Notes: a model not told the origin generated them from the sequence alone. Shown: positions 6,771 to 15,449, numbered from the stretch's first letter. The stretch: 17,563 bases of DNA from an uncultured Bacteroidales bacterium (GCA_903928285.1 CAIYQH010000121.1:1-17563); one strand, 5' to 3'. Program-made: numbers and translations.

Positions 6771-7089
6771 GTGTAAACTTCAGCGCCTGCAGGATGATAG
6801 ACCGAAGGATTGCCAGGCATTCTACCTTAAACAAGATCCCCAGGATTTCGACGATCGTTAAGACCCATAATTATTATTGATTGGACATGATTGTACCCGT
6901 TACGACATGTTACCTTCATTTGCTTTTCACCCTGAAGTTTACTAATTGCACCATTATATAATGGCTTAACGATCACTGTACATTATTATTCCTTGTTAGC
7001 CTGCTGATTTTACCATAGAAACCGCACCGGATCAGCGACCGGGTTGAAGGTTGGATATCAACACTGATCAGATTCAGGATAACACTTCA
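6771..7089. other. Divergent intergenic region with small palindromes
   Basis: No convincing gene lies between the PagL-like gene (leftward) and the regulator (rightward). Visible structures are a perfect 14-bp palindrome CCATTATATAATGG at 6951-6964, and a perfect 10-bp inverted repeat, GATCGTTAAG at 6853-6862 with CTTAACGATC at 6965-6974. The right arm abuts the palindrome. They could be regulatory sites or chance; nothing else recognisable was seen. Confidence 0.4.
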
Positions 7090-7135
7090 AAATCGGGATT
7101 ATTTAGTACTTTTGTAAAGGGTAAAATCCCGATTT
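7090..7135. promoter_or_regulatory. Perfect 11-bp inverted repeat around the regulator promoter
   Basis: AAATCGGGATT (7090-7100) and AATCCCGATTT (7125-7135) are exact reverse complements separated by 24 bp. Arm centres are 35 bp apart, about 3.3 helical turns. The spacer holds the -7 box at 7107-7114. This geometry suits an operator for a dimeric or looping regulator, possibly autoregulation. A hairpin would require transcription to start upstream of 7090. Confidence 0.6.
7107..7114 (+). promoter_or_regulatory. -7 box of the TPR/HTH regulator gene
   Basis: TACTTTTG fits TAnnTTTG and lies 30 nt before the GTG start, implying a leader of about 20-25 nt. No TTG occurs at the -33 position, which would suit a promoter needing an activator. 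The same octamer occurs at 9057-9064. Confidence 0.5.
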
Positions 7136-7144
7136 ATCAAACTT

Positions 7145-8863
7145 GTGAAAAAACCAATCCTTGCATTTTTATTCAGTCTTTTGTTGTCATTTCAAGGGAC
7201 TTGTGGATCCTTTGCAGAGTACTCTGCGCATAAAATTCCTGTCGAGCCGGTGACCAGCACCGAATCGGCAAAGAAAATGCTGGTCATTGCGAAAAACCTC
7301 GAGAACAACAATCCCGAACAATCGTTTTCCTGTGCCACGGCGGTGCTTAAATACGCCATGGCCGGCAACATTCCATTGTTAACGATCCAGGCACAACTGC
7401 AACTTGCCAATATCTATGTGATCAGGACTCAGTTCACCGAAGGAATGAAAATCGCAATCCAGGCCCGTACGCTCGCCGAAAAGCTACACGCAGAAAGGGA
7501 ACTAGCCGACTATTTTGAAATAACCGGCAGGATTAAAATCCGTACGGCCAATTATGAGCAAAGTCTTGATGACCTGTTCAAATCACTTAAATATTATGAA
7601 AGCCTGAAAGACCTTGCAGGAACCAGTCGTGCACTGAATTCGATAGGCACGGTATTTTACTGGCGAAAGGAATATGACAAAGCAATGAACTATTACATCA
7701 GGGCGCTGTCAATTTCGAACCAGATCAAAGACACCCTAGAAATTGCCCGGTCAATAAACAACGTGGGCGTGATCTATATGTCTCGAAAAGAGTATCAAAA
7801 GGCTCTGGACTACTTTTCGCAGGCGATGATCTATAACCAGAAGTCGGGGCAGCTTCTCAGGGTTGGAGGCAATATGATGAATATTGGCATTATACATACG
7901 GACCTTAAGGAATTTGAGAAGTCAAACAAGTTTTTCATGAGTGCAATGTCAATCTTTGCACAACTTGAAAATTACCTCAATCTTAACCTCTGCTACCTCA
8001 ATATGAGTTATTATTACGAGGCCAGAAATGACAGGACAAAGTGCATAGAATATTTCCGTAAAACTTACCAGATGGGCCGGCAGTACGGGTTCAAGACGAT
8101 TGAGGTTGATGCTGTGACAAAGCTCCAGGAGATATTTCTCAGCGAGAAGAATACCGACAGCGCCTACGCCTATGCCAATATCAGGGCAGAGTTGAAGGAC
8201 AGCCTGGTGGTGGAAAAATCTCAGACACGGCTTTCCATCGCCGAACTTCAGTATCAATACGACAAACGGGAACAGGAGATCCGGATCGAAAACCAGCGGC
8301 GCAGGTTTGTCCTTGTCGCCATCGGCTTTCTCCTGATCGCGCTGATCATCTTCACCATCCTTATTCTTTCACGCCAGGTCCAAAAAAACAGGGCGATAGC
8401 GCTCGAGAAAAAAAACCTCACCGATGAGCTGGAGTTTAAAAACAAGGAACTGACCCTGAATGTAATGAATTTATTGAAGCGCAATGAATTCATCATCGAA
8501 ACCTCCCGCCGGTTGCTTGAAATCAATCCTGATCAGCACTCTGGCAACATGAAGGATGAAGTTGTCAAAATTGCCAAATCCCTGCAGGATGAAACCGATA
8601 AAGAGACCTGGGAGGAATTTGAACTTCGGTTTAAGCAGGTCCACTCAGGATTCTATGAACGTCTTCTTGCCCTTTTTCCCGAACTCTCCCCCAACGAATT
8701 AAAAATGTGTGGTTTACTCAGGTTAAACCTGACCACAAAGGAAATTTCCGAACTTACCGGACAGCGGCGGGAAACCATCGAAATGGCCCGATTCCGCCTT
8801 AGAAAACATCTGGGACTGAATGACCCTCAGGTCAACCTGGTCAATTTCCTCGCAAAAATTTAA
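7145..8863 (+). CDS. Membrane-anchored TPR / LuxR-like HTH transcriptional regulator
   Basis: A one-component regulator of the Bacteroidota TPR-TM-HTH type. The GTG start at 7145 gives a signal-like N-terminus (MKKPILAFLFSLLLSF). Helical TPR-type repeats fill about residues 70-370; the clearest are near 160-190 (SIGTVFYWRKEYDKAMNYY), 200-232 (NNVGVIYMSRKEYQKALDYF) and 241-272. One membrane segment lies at about 388-410, then a likely coiled coil (about 410-450). The C-terminal HTH at about 510-572 reads LFPELSPNELKMCGLLRLNL, then TTKEISELTGQRRETIEMAR, then FRLRKHLGL. The layout places the TPR part in the periplasm and the HTH in the cytoplasm. It is followed after 215 nt by the promoter of the small ORF and giant surface protein, its most likely target by position. 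The signal sensed is unknown. Confidence 0.88.
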   Translation: MKKPILAFLFSLLLSFQGTCGSFAEYSAHKIPVEPVTSTESAKKMLVIAKNLENNNPEQSFSCATAVLKYAMAGNIPLLTIQAQLQLANIYVIRTQFTEGMKIAIQARTLAEKLHAERELADYFEITGRIKIRTANYEQSLDDLFKSLKYYESLKDLAGTSRALNSIGTVFYWRKEYDKAMNYYIRALSISNQIKDTLEIARSINNVGVIYMSRKEYQKALDYFSQAMIYNQKSGQLLRVGGNMMNIGIIHTDLKEFEKSNKFFMSAMSIFAQLENYLNLNLCYLNMSYYYEARNDRTKCIEYFRKTYQMGRQYGFKTIEVDAVTKLQEIFLSEKNTDSAYAYANIRAELKDSLVVEKSQTRLSIAELQYQYDKREQEIRIENQRRRFVLVAIGFLLIALIIFTILILSRQVQKNRAIALEKKNLTDELEFKNKELTLNVMNLLKRNEFIIETSRRLLEINPDQHSGNMKDEVVKIAKSLQDETDKETWEEFELRFKQVHSGFYERLLALFPELSPNELKMCGLLRLNLTTKEISELTGQRRETIEMARFRLRKHLGLNDPQVNLVNFLAKI

Positions 8864-8981
8864 CTTTTTCTTACCAAAGCTATCTATAGAATCCTTCCGG
8901 GATTGTATTGCTTGCTTCTTCATGCCAGGGATGATAATCCTTAAAATCACATAACCAGGATCATAGGAAAATGTAGAGTTC

Positions 8982-9024
8982 TTGTAGGGGTGCCATTTCC
9001 CCCGATCTAAAGGTTTTGTAGGGG
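8982..9024 (+). promoter_or_regulatory. Two TTGTAGGGG direct repeats upstream of the surface-protein promoter
   Basis: TTGTAGGGG occurs at 8982-8990 and 9016-9024, 34 bp start to start (about 3.2 helical turns). Each copy is preceded by a similar AG-GTT stretch. The second ends 32 nt before the -7 box at 9057. Same-face direct repeats upstream of a promoter with no -33 match suggest activator binding sites, perhaps for the regulator encoded just upstream. The binding protein is inferred. Confidence 0.5.
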
Positions 9025-9056
9025 AGCTAAATCAACCTCGGTAATGCCACCAGGTG

Positions 9057-9064
9057 TACTTTTG
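9057..9064 (+). promoter_or_regulatory. -7 box of the small ORF / surface protein unit
   Basis: TACTTTTG fits TAnnTTTG, is identical to the box at 7107-7114, and both are followed by T. It lies 14 nt before the ATG at 9079, giving a very short leader. No TTG is found at the expected -33 distance. Confidence 0.5.
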
Positions 9065-9078
9065 TCAAAAAATTATCC

Positions 9079-9258
9079 ATGGAAACAAAATCCAATACCC
9101 CGGTACCTGAAAACACGGAAACAGTTCCAGACGAAAACGAACTGGAACAGCGGTTAAAGGTTAAGGAACTTCAGAACCGGATCCTTAAAAAGATCCTCGA
9201 GGAAAAGGAGCTGGACCTGAAGACCACACCTGCGGAAGAAATTAAAAAGCATCAATAG
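9079..9258 (+). CDS. Small charged, probably coiled-coil protein (59 aa), unknown
   Basis: ATG at 9079 to TAG at 9258. The product starts METKSNTPVPENTETVPDEN and continues ELEQRLKVKELQNRILKKIL, ending TTPAEEIKKHQ. An acidic, proline-containing N-terminus is followed by a strongly charged helix (about residues 19-48) with heptad-like Leu/Ile spacing. There is no signal peptide, membrane segment or cysteine, so it should be cytoplasmic. It lies directly after a good -7 box and ends 27 nt before the giant secreted protein, so the two are probably co-transcribed. I do not recognise a family. It could be a small regulator or an assembly partner. Non-random composition and position support a real gene, though 59 codons can occur by chance. 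Confidence 0.6.
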   Translation: METKSNTPVPENTETVPDENELEQRLKVKELQNRILKKILEEKELDLKTTPAEEIKKHQ

Positions 9259-9285
9259 TTATAACCTGGTAAAAAAACAAACCAA

Positions 9286-12200
9286 ATGAAAAGATTTCTA
9301 CTTTGTTGGGCATTTTTGATGATGATCAATGCCTTTTCCTTTGCACAGCTTACGGGTACGAAGAACATCCCTGGCGATTATGCCTCAGTCGGGGCGGCCG
9401 TTGCGGCGTTGAATTCAGCCGGTGTCGGCCCTGGCGGGGTGACCTTTTCCATTGCCGACGGCAGTGTATTCAATGAATCGCCGCTGACCATCACGGCAAC
9501 AGGGACATCCACAGCACCCATTGTATTTCAGCAATCGGGCACCGGTACAAAACCCATTATCAATTTTACAGGTACCATATTATTATCAGATGCGGCTTTT
9601 CAGCTTTCTTCGGCCAGCTATATCACTTTTACAGGGCTGGATATCAGGGATGCTTCAAGCCAGATGGAATACGGTTTTTATTTTACCGGGACTCCGACTT
9701 CCGGCTCACAGAACAACCTGGTAAGCAATTGTGTAATCACCCTGAATGCATCCAATTCAAATTCCGCCGGTATTTACTGGGTTTCTGCAGCTACCAGTGC
9801 AGCAGGGGCCATGTCGGGCAACAGGTTTTACAATAATACTGTCCAGAACTGCAACACAGGGTACTCGCTTACAGGAGTCTCAACCGGCAGTTATGATACC
9901 GGCAACGAGATCGGCATTTCCGGGTCTGGAGTTAGTCTGATCACAAACCTTGGGGGAAATGCGGTCAATGCCTATGGCATCTTTTTTGATTACCAGAAAT
10001 CCTTCAAGATCTTCAACACAACGATTTCAAACGGTACAACCTCCACCAATACGAAACAGGCTTACGGAATATATTGTCCGGGCAATGGTTACAACACCTA
10101 TAATGTTTACAACAACATTATCACAGGGTTTACCGGACCCGGGCAAAATGTCGGGTCAAGCATATACGGTTCGGGCTCAACAGGAAGCTTTTATAATAAT
10201 GTTATCCATGGGATCTCTTCAAGTATGCAAAATGTTTACGGGATGAGCTGTACGGGAAATGTTACCATTTATAACAATACCATCTATGATATCAGCGGTT
10301 TGGCCGCTTCGGGCCAGGTGTGGGGTATCAATAACGGTATCGGCACCTTTACGGTCTATAACAACCTGGTGTACGACTGCAGGAATCCCAACTTCAACAC
10401 GCCCGGCAATCTTGGTGTGATGTGCTATATGGCCCACGGAAGCAACATTGTGGCCAACCTGTACAACAACACATTTTTCCTGGACTATGTTTCAACAAGC
10501 GCCAACAACCAGAGTGCCTGCGTTTACTGGACTTCAATTCCCTCCATGGTCACCATGAAGAACAATATCCTCGTCAACAGATGTGACATGTCAACAGGAT
10601 TAAGGTCAGTGGCCTTTGCCCTTCAAAGTCCTGGCTTAGCCAACTACTCAACGCTGTCAAATAACAATTGCTTCTATGCAGGTTCGCCTGGCACTAAAAA
10701 TCTCCTGTACTATGATGGTGTAAATTCAATCCAGAATATTGAGGCTTTCCGCGCAATTGTTGATCCTCATGAAAACCAGTCTTTTTCAGAGAACCCACCG
10801 TTCATCAGCGCTGTTGCGCCTTATAACTTTCATATCCAGGCAACTGTTCCTTCCCAGTGTGAAAGTGCAGGTCTTACGATCACCTCACCTGTCAGTATCA
10901 CCACCGACCATGACGGCGTTCCCCGTTTCCCCAATGCCGGGTATCCGAACAGCGCCTCTTTCCAGGCCATCGCCCCCGACCTTGGCGCCTTTGAATTCGG
11001 AGGCCTGTCGGTTGATAAAACACCGCCGAACATCCAGTACACGCCCCTGGCAAATGCAGGTTCCACAGCTCCGCGGACCCTCATCGCCACCATTACCGAT
11101 ATGAAAAGCGGAATGCCTGTTTCAGGAATCGGCTTGCCTGTGCTTTACTGGCATTCCTCCTTAATCCCCTGGACGAGTGTGGCCGGGGTATCGCTGGGAG
11201 CCGGGCAATACAGTTTCACCTTTGGCGGCGGGGTAGCCAATCCCGATGTAATCTTTTATTACATTGCTGCCCAGGATAATGCAACCATCCCTAACGTGAT
11301 CGCAAAACCGCTAACCGGGACATCATCCTTTACGGCAAATCCACCGGCAAGTCTCACGCCACCCTCATCTCCAAATTTTTATGCGATCCTGCCCCCGATC
11401 AGCGGGAATGTAACCGTGGGAGGAACCGGCGCTACATACCCGACGCTTACCGGCGCCGGCGGTTTTTTCACCGACATCAACAACAAGGTTGTTACGGGGA
11501 ATCTTACCATCACCATCACCGGCGACCTGCTCGAACCGGGCACCTACCAGTTGAACCAGGTAATCTATGATAACCTCAACCCCTATTCCATCAAAATTGT
11601 TCCGGGCGGAGCAACCGAGCGACTGATCACCAATTCGGCGGATGTCCCCATGATTGTATTCAATGGCGCCGACCAGATCGTCATTGACGGAAGGTTTAAC
11701 GGAAGCGGGAGATATCTTCGCTTCAGGAGCACGAGCACCCAGAATTCAAGTCTTGTTTTGCAGAATGACGCCATGTACGATACGATCAGGAACTGCATCT
11801 TTGAAACCTCCTGTGCCGGTACGTCGGGTGCCGTGCTGATCAGTACCACCACCGGAACACAGGGTAACAGTTACAATGTTTTTATGAATAATCTTTTCCG
11901 CGACCGTACTGATGTTGTCGGGTATGCCCTTTATAATGTTTCAAGCATGGGCACTGCAGGAAGTTTAAACAGCAACAATGTGTTTGACGGAAATGAATTC
12001 ATCAACTTTAAAACTTCCGGGATATTTGTAGGCGGAGTCGGCAATGGCAACAACTGGCAAATTACCAACAACAGTTTCTATATGACAGCAGGTATCACGA
12101 CCATGGGCCATATGTATCCCATCTATTTTAACGGAAGCACCACATCGAGCGGAAATATCATATCCGGCAATTATATCGGTGGTACGGCCCCCCAGTGCGG

Positions 12201-15200
12201 TGGGTCACCGTTTGTAGATCCTGCGGTAAATTATGGTATTTACGGGATCTACGCGTTTGCCGGGACAGGAATACCAACCGAAATACAGGGAAATACGATC
12301 AAAAACATCACCATGACAGGAACCGGGACCGGGACAGGTTCATCGTTCTATGGCATCCGTGCTTCATCGGGCTCATTCAATATCGGTACAACCGTTGGGA
12401 ATATGGTGGGAGATACGGCAGTTTCAAACAGCATAACAATGGCCGGGGCCGGAACAACAGTCGGTATCTATGCCCTGGGAGCTGATAATGTTTCAAACAA
12501 CATCGTCGCCAATATTACCACGTCCAATCCTTCTGCGCTTAACCTTTGTAACGGTATCAGGCTTGACGGCAATTTCCCGTTGGTCTGCGAACGAAATAAA
12601 ATCGTCAACATCGGACCGGCTACCGGTGCTGCCAATCCCCTGACAAATAACCCGCTTGTCGGGATTTACCTCAACGGGGCTGCCACGATGACCAACACCT
12701 ACCAGGTTGATAACAACCTGATATCGCTCGGAGGCAATGGCGGTGTTCATAATATTGAAATGGACGGAATCCTGGTCTTCCGCAACACCGGCGCGTACTA
12801 CATTTACGATAACAGCATCAACATAACAGGTATGGCTGAAGCAAACAACACCCGTGGATCGTCAGGTATCTGGAAGACCGATGCTGCAACGGTGGTCTGC
12901 ACTGACAATATTATTTCAAACCTCAGGGTCAGCGGGTCAGGCGGCACAGGAAAGCACTATTCCATTGCGGCAGTCAATACTACCAATCTTACTTCCAATT
13001 ACAACGACCTGTATTCAGGCGCTGCCGCCACTACATGTCTCTATGGGGCGACAGACTGCACCTTCCCGACCTGGAAGACCCTTTCGGCCGGCGATCTTAA
13101 TTCAGTGTCGGTGAATCCCAACTTCATTTCCAATACCGATCTTCATACCATAAGGGCCGAACTGCATGATGCCGGGATTGCCATACCGGGCATCACTACT
13201 GATTATGCAGGCGTCACCCGCGGAAATCCTCCCGATATCGGCGCCTATGAATTCCCCTTGGCCCCAACAGTCGTAACCAACCCGGCCACAAACCTCACCG
13301 CATCCTCGGCCACCCTGAACGGAACCGTAAATGCCAATAACCTGGCTACTACCATCAGCTTTGATTACGGGCTCACAACCGCATATGGAACTACTGTCAA
13401 TGCTGTTCCTTCAACATCTGCAGGAGTTACCTCCATCCTTGTAAATGCCGGCCTCTCCGGATTGCCGATCAACACCGTTTATCATTTCAGGGTCAAGGCT
13501 GTAAATGCCATAGGAACCTCCTATGGCGCCGACCTGACCTTTTCAACGGCTTGTCCGTTGCCGGTGGCAGCAGGGCCAATATCAGGGCAGACTGCCGTTT
13601 GCCAGGGTTCGACAGGGATCGTTTATACCATTTCCCCCCTTACCTGGGCAACGGGCTATACATGGTCATTGCCGACCGGAGCAACGATCATCTCCGGAAA
13701 CAATACGAACGCCATTACAGTCAGCTATTCTGCAAACGCAGTTTCGGGAAATGTCACAGTATTCGGCGTAAGCCAGTGCGGAACCGGAGCCTCCTCTACG
13801 ATGCCTGTCACGGTTAATGTAACCCCGGTGCCGACCATAACCGGAAATCCGACAGCCTGTGTCAACAGCACGAACAATACCTTCACGACGGAAACAGGAA
13901 AGACGGGCTATGCCTGGACTGTTTCAGCAGGAGGAACGATCACATCGGGTCAGGGAACCAGCGCCATCGCCGTGACCTGGGTCTCTACAGGATCACAAAC
14001 AGTTACAGTTATCTATGCAAATCCGAACGGTTGCACTGCTCTGGCACCTGCCCTCAGGACCGTTGCGGTAAGCGCCCTGCCGGCGCCCACCATCTCCGGT
14101 TCGGCGACAGTTTGCACCAACACCGGTTTCAACACCTATTTTACCGAACCCGGGATGGGCAATTATGCCTGGACGATTTCACCAGGGGGCATCATCTCTT
14201 CAGGCCAGGGTACAAGTACCATCCTGGTCACCTGGAATACGCCGGGCAGCCAGACCCTGACGGTTACCTATTCCAATACAAGCGGATGTTTCGCCGCTAC
14301 GCCAACGGGTTATAATGTGACTGTCAACGGCTCCCCTGCCAATTCGGGGAACATCACCGGGACATCGATCATCTGCGGCGGAGCACAAGGGGTAGCCTAT
14401 ACAGTGGCTCCCATTGCAGGCGCCCTCGCCTATGTGTGGACGCTGCCCGCCGGCGCCAGTATCGCCTCGGGGACCAATACCAACGCCATCACTGTGAACT
14501 TTGCCTCCAATGCATCTTCCGGGAATATCACTGTTGCGGGGAACAACCTCTGTGGAAACGGGAATCCGTCGCCGAATTTTCCCATAACAGTCAATGCGCT
14601 TCCTGCATCCGCAGGGACGATCACCGGCGATGCCAGCGTATGCATGGGATCATCGAACCATGTCTACAACGTGCCTCAGATCGCAAACGCCACCAATTAC
14701 ACCTGGATGCTGCCTGCCGGGACAACCATCACCTCGGGCCAGAACAGCAGCACGATCACGGTTACTTTCGGACCCACGGCTGTAGCAGGCAATATAACTG
14801 TGACCGGCGTGAACAGTTGCGGCAACGGCGCCACATCACCCAACTTTGCAGTCGCTGTGCACCCGATCCCGGCGGCGCCGGTTGTAACTGCACTGGGTAG
14901 TTTGCTCACAAGCAGTGTTGCGACCGGAAACCAATGGTATTACGAAGGAAATGCCATTGCCGGCGCTACCGGCCAGACCTATACTGTTACGCACAATACA
15001 GGTTACTACTCGTGCGCTGTGACACTCAGCGGTTGTTCATCGCCTGTCTCCAATAAATTATGGGTTGTGGTCACAGGGCAGGAGGAACTTCAGGGCAGTT
15101 CGGTAAACGTTTACCCGGTTCCCAACGATGGTATGTTCACCGTGTCGATAGGGAACCCCACACCTGGAAATTATACGCTCATCGTGCTCAACAATCTTGG

Positions 15201-15348
15201 CATCATCATAAAAGAGATTCGTGGTATCGCGGCAAATGGCAGGTTTGACCAGGTGATCGACCTGCGACCGGCTGCCAGCGGTGTTTACACGATCGTGATC
15301 CGCAACGGCAATTCCCAGGTCGTCAAAAAGATGGTTATCAGCAAATAA
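9286..15348 (+). CDS. Giant T9SS-secreted beta-helix / PKD-repeat surface protein (2020 aa)
   Basis: An exported protein with signal peptide MKRFLLCWAFLMMINAFSFAQ. Residues about 25-575 form a first right-handed beta-helix block rich in YNNTI/YNNV-type rungs, closed by PDLGAFEF. A short Ig-like stretch (about 576-700) follows. Residues about 705-1320 form a second beta-helix block, closed by PDIGAYEF; this DxGAxEF ending is typical of choice-of-anchor Q type proteins. Next come a fibronectin III-like domain (about 1325-1422) and five PKD-like repeats starting near 1423, 1514, 1597, 1682 and 1771, each with a VC/AC-type cysteine and most with a later C-G pair. An Ig-like module (about 1861-1930) precedes a type IX sorting domain from about residue 1940 (VNVYPVPNDGMFTVS to VVKKMVISK). 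It should cross the outer membrane by T9SS and be anchored or released. No catalytic motif was identified; adhesion or glycan binding is inference. Confidence 0.93.
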   Translation: MKRFLLCWAFLMMINAFSFAQLTGTKNIPGDYASVGAAVAALNSAGVGPGGVTFSIADGSVFNESPLTITATGTSTAPIVFQQSGTGTKPIINFTGTILLSDAAFQLSSASYITFTGLDIRDASSQMEYGFYFTGTPTSGSQNNLVSNCVITLNASNSNSAGIYWVSAATSAAGAMSGNRFYNNTVQNCNTGYSLTGVSTGSYDTGNEIGISGSGVSLITNLGGNAVNAYGIFFDYQKSFKIFNTTISNGTTSTNTKQAYGIYCPGNGYNTYNVYNNIITGFTGPGQNVGSSIYGSGSTGSFYNNVIHGISSSMQNVYGMSCTGNVTIYNNTIYDISGLAASGQVWGINNGIGTFTVYNNLVYDCRNPNFNTPGNLGVMCYMAHGSNIVANLYNNTFFLDYVSTSANNQSACVYWTSIPSMVTMKNNILVNRCDMSTGLRSVAFALQSPGLANYSTLSNNNCFYAGSPGTKNLLYYDGVNSIQNIEAFRAIVDPHENQSFSENPPFISAVAPYNFHIQATVPSQCESAGLTITSPVSITTDHDGVPRFPNAGYPNSASFQAIAPDLGAFEFGGLSVDKTPPNIQYTPLANAGSTAPRTLIATITDMKSGMPVSGIGLPVLYWHSSLIPWTSVAGVSLGAGQYSFTFGGGVANPDVIFYYIAAQDNATIPNVIAKPLTGTSSFTANPPASLTPPSSPNFYAILPPISGNVTVGGTGATYPTLTGAGGFFTDINNKVVTGNLTITITGDLLEPGTYQLNQVIYDNLNPYSIKIVPGGATERLITNSADVPMIVFNGADQIVIDGRFNGSGRYLRFRSTSTQNSSLVLQNDAMYDTIRNCIFETSCAGTSGAVLISTTTGTQGNSYNVFMNNLFRDRTDVVGYALYNVSSMGTAGSLNSNNVFDGNEFINFKTSGIFVGGVGNGNNWQITNNSFYMTAGITTMGHMYPIYFNGSTTSSGNIISGNYIGGTAPQCGGSPFVDPAVNYGIYGIYAFAGTGIPTEIQGNTIKNITMTGTGTGTGSSFYGIRASSGSFNIGTTVGNMVGDTAVSNSITMAGAGTTVGIYALGADNVSNNIVANITTSNPSALNLCNGIRLDGNFPLVCERNKIVNIGPATGAANPLTNNPLVGIYLNGAATMTNTYQVDNNLISLGGNGGVHNIEMDGILVFRNTGAYYIYDNSINITGMAEANNTRGSSGIWKTDAATVVCTDNIISNLRVSGSGGTGKHYSIAAVNTTNLTSNYNDLYSGAAATTCLYGATDCTFPTWKTLSAGDLNSVSVNPNFISNTDLHTIRAELHDAGIAIPGITTDYAGVTRGNPPDIGAYEFPLAPTVVTNPATNLTASSATLNGTVNANNLATTISFDYGLTTAYGTTVNAVPSTSAGVTSILVNAGLSGLPINTVYHFRVKAVNAIGTSYGADLTFSTACPLPVAAGPISGQTAVCQGSTGIVYTISPLTWATGYTWSLPTGATIISGNNTNAITVSYSANAVSGNVTVFGVSQCGTGASSTMPVTVNVTPVPTITGNPTACVNSTNNTFTTETGKTGYAWTVSAGGTITSGQGTSAIAVTWVSTGSQTVTVIYANPNGCTALAPALRTVAVSALPAPTISGSATVCTNTGFNTYFTEPGMGNYAWTISPGGIISSGQGTSTILVTWNTPGSQTLTVTYSNTSGCFAATPTGYNVTVNGSPANSGNITGTSIICGGAQGVAYTVAPIAGALAYVWTLPAGASIASGTNTNAITVNFASNASSGNITVAGNNLCGNGNPSPNFPITVNALPASAGTITGDASVCMGSSNHVYNVPQIANATNYTWMLPAGTTITSGQNSSTITVTFGPTAVAGNITVTGVNSCGNGATSPNFAVAVHPIPAAPVVTALGSLLTSSVATGNQWYYEGNAIAGATGQTYTVTHNTGYYSCAVTLSGCSSPVSNKLWVVVTGQEELQGSSVNVYPVPNDGMFTVSIGNPTPGNYTLIVLNNLGIIIKEIRGIAANGRFDQVIDLRPAASGVYTIVIRNGNSQVVKKMVISK

Positions 15349-15370
15349 GCAACCTTCTGATACTGGAATA

Positions 15371-15407
15371 AAAAATGGGGAGACGGCCTGGCTGTTTCCC
15401 CATTTTT
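15371..15407 (+). terminator. Rho-independent terminator of the surface-protein unit
   Basis: AAAAATGGGGAGA pairs with TTTCCCCATTTTT, an 11-bp perfect stem plus a G-T and an A-T pair, around an 11-nt loop, ending in a T-run. It begins 23 nt after the stop codon and closes the transcription unit. Confidence 0.85.
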
Positions 15408-15435
15408 CATGGTTGCAGCCTCCCGGTCATCTACG

Positions 15436-15449
15436 TGAAACCGGTTTCA
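15436..15449. repeat. 14-bp perfect palindrome
   Basis: TGAAACCGGTTTCA lies in the 213-nt stretch between the terminator and the glycosylase gene, 171 nt before its ATG. A palindrome this long is expected about once by chance in the whole window, so an operator role is only possible. No clear TAnnTTTG box was seen in this stretch. Confidence 0.35.

Noticed and set aside
7051..7233. Possible 60-aa ORF before the regulator
   Set aside because: It overlaps the promoter, inverted repeat and the regulator's N-terminus in another frame and has no sign of coding selection.
14436..14900. Alternative-frame ORF (154 codons) inside the giant surface protein
   Set aside because: Arg/His/Cys-rich shadow of the PKD-like repeats, which are clear in the main frame.
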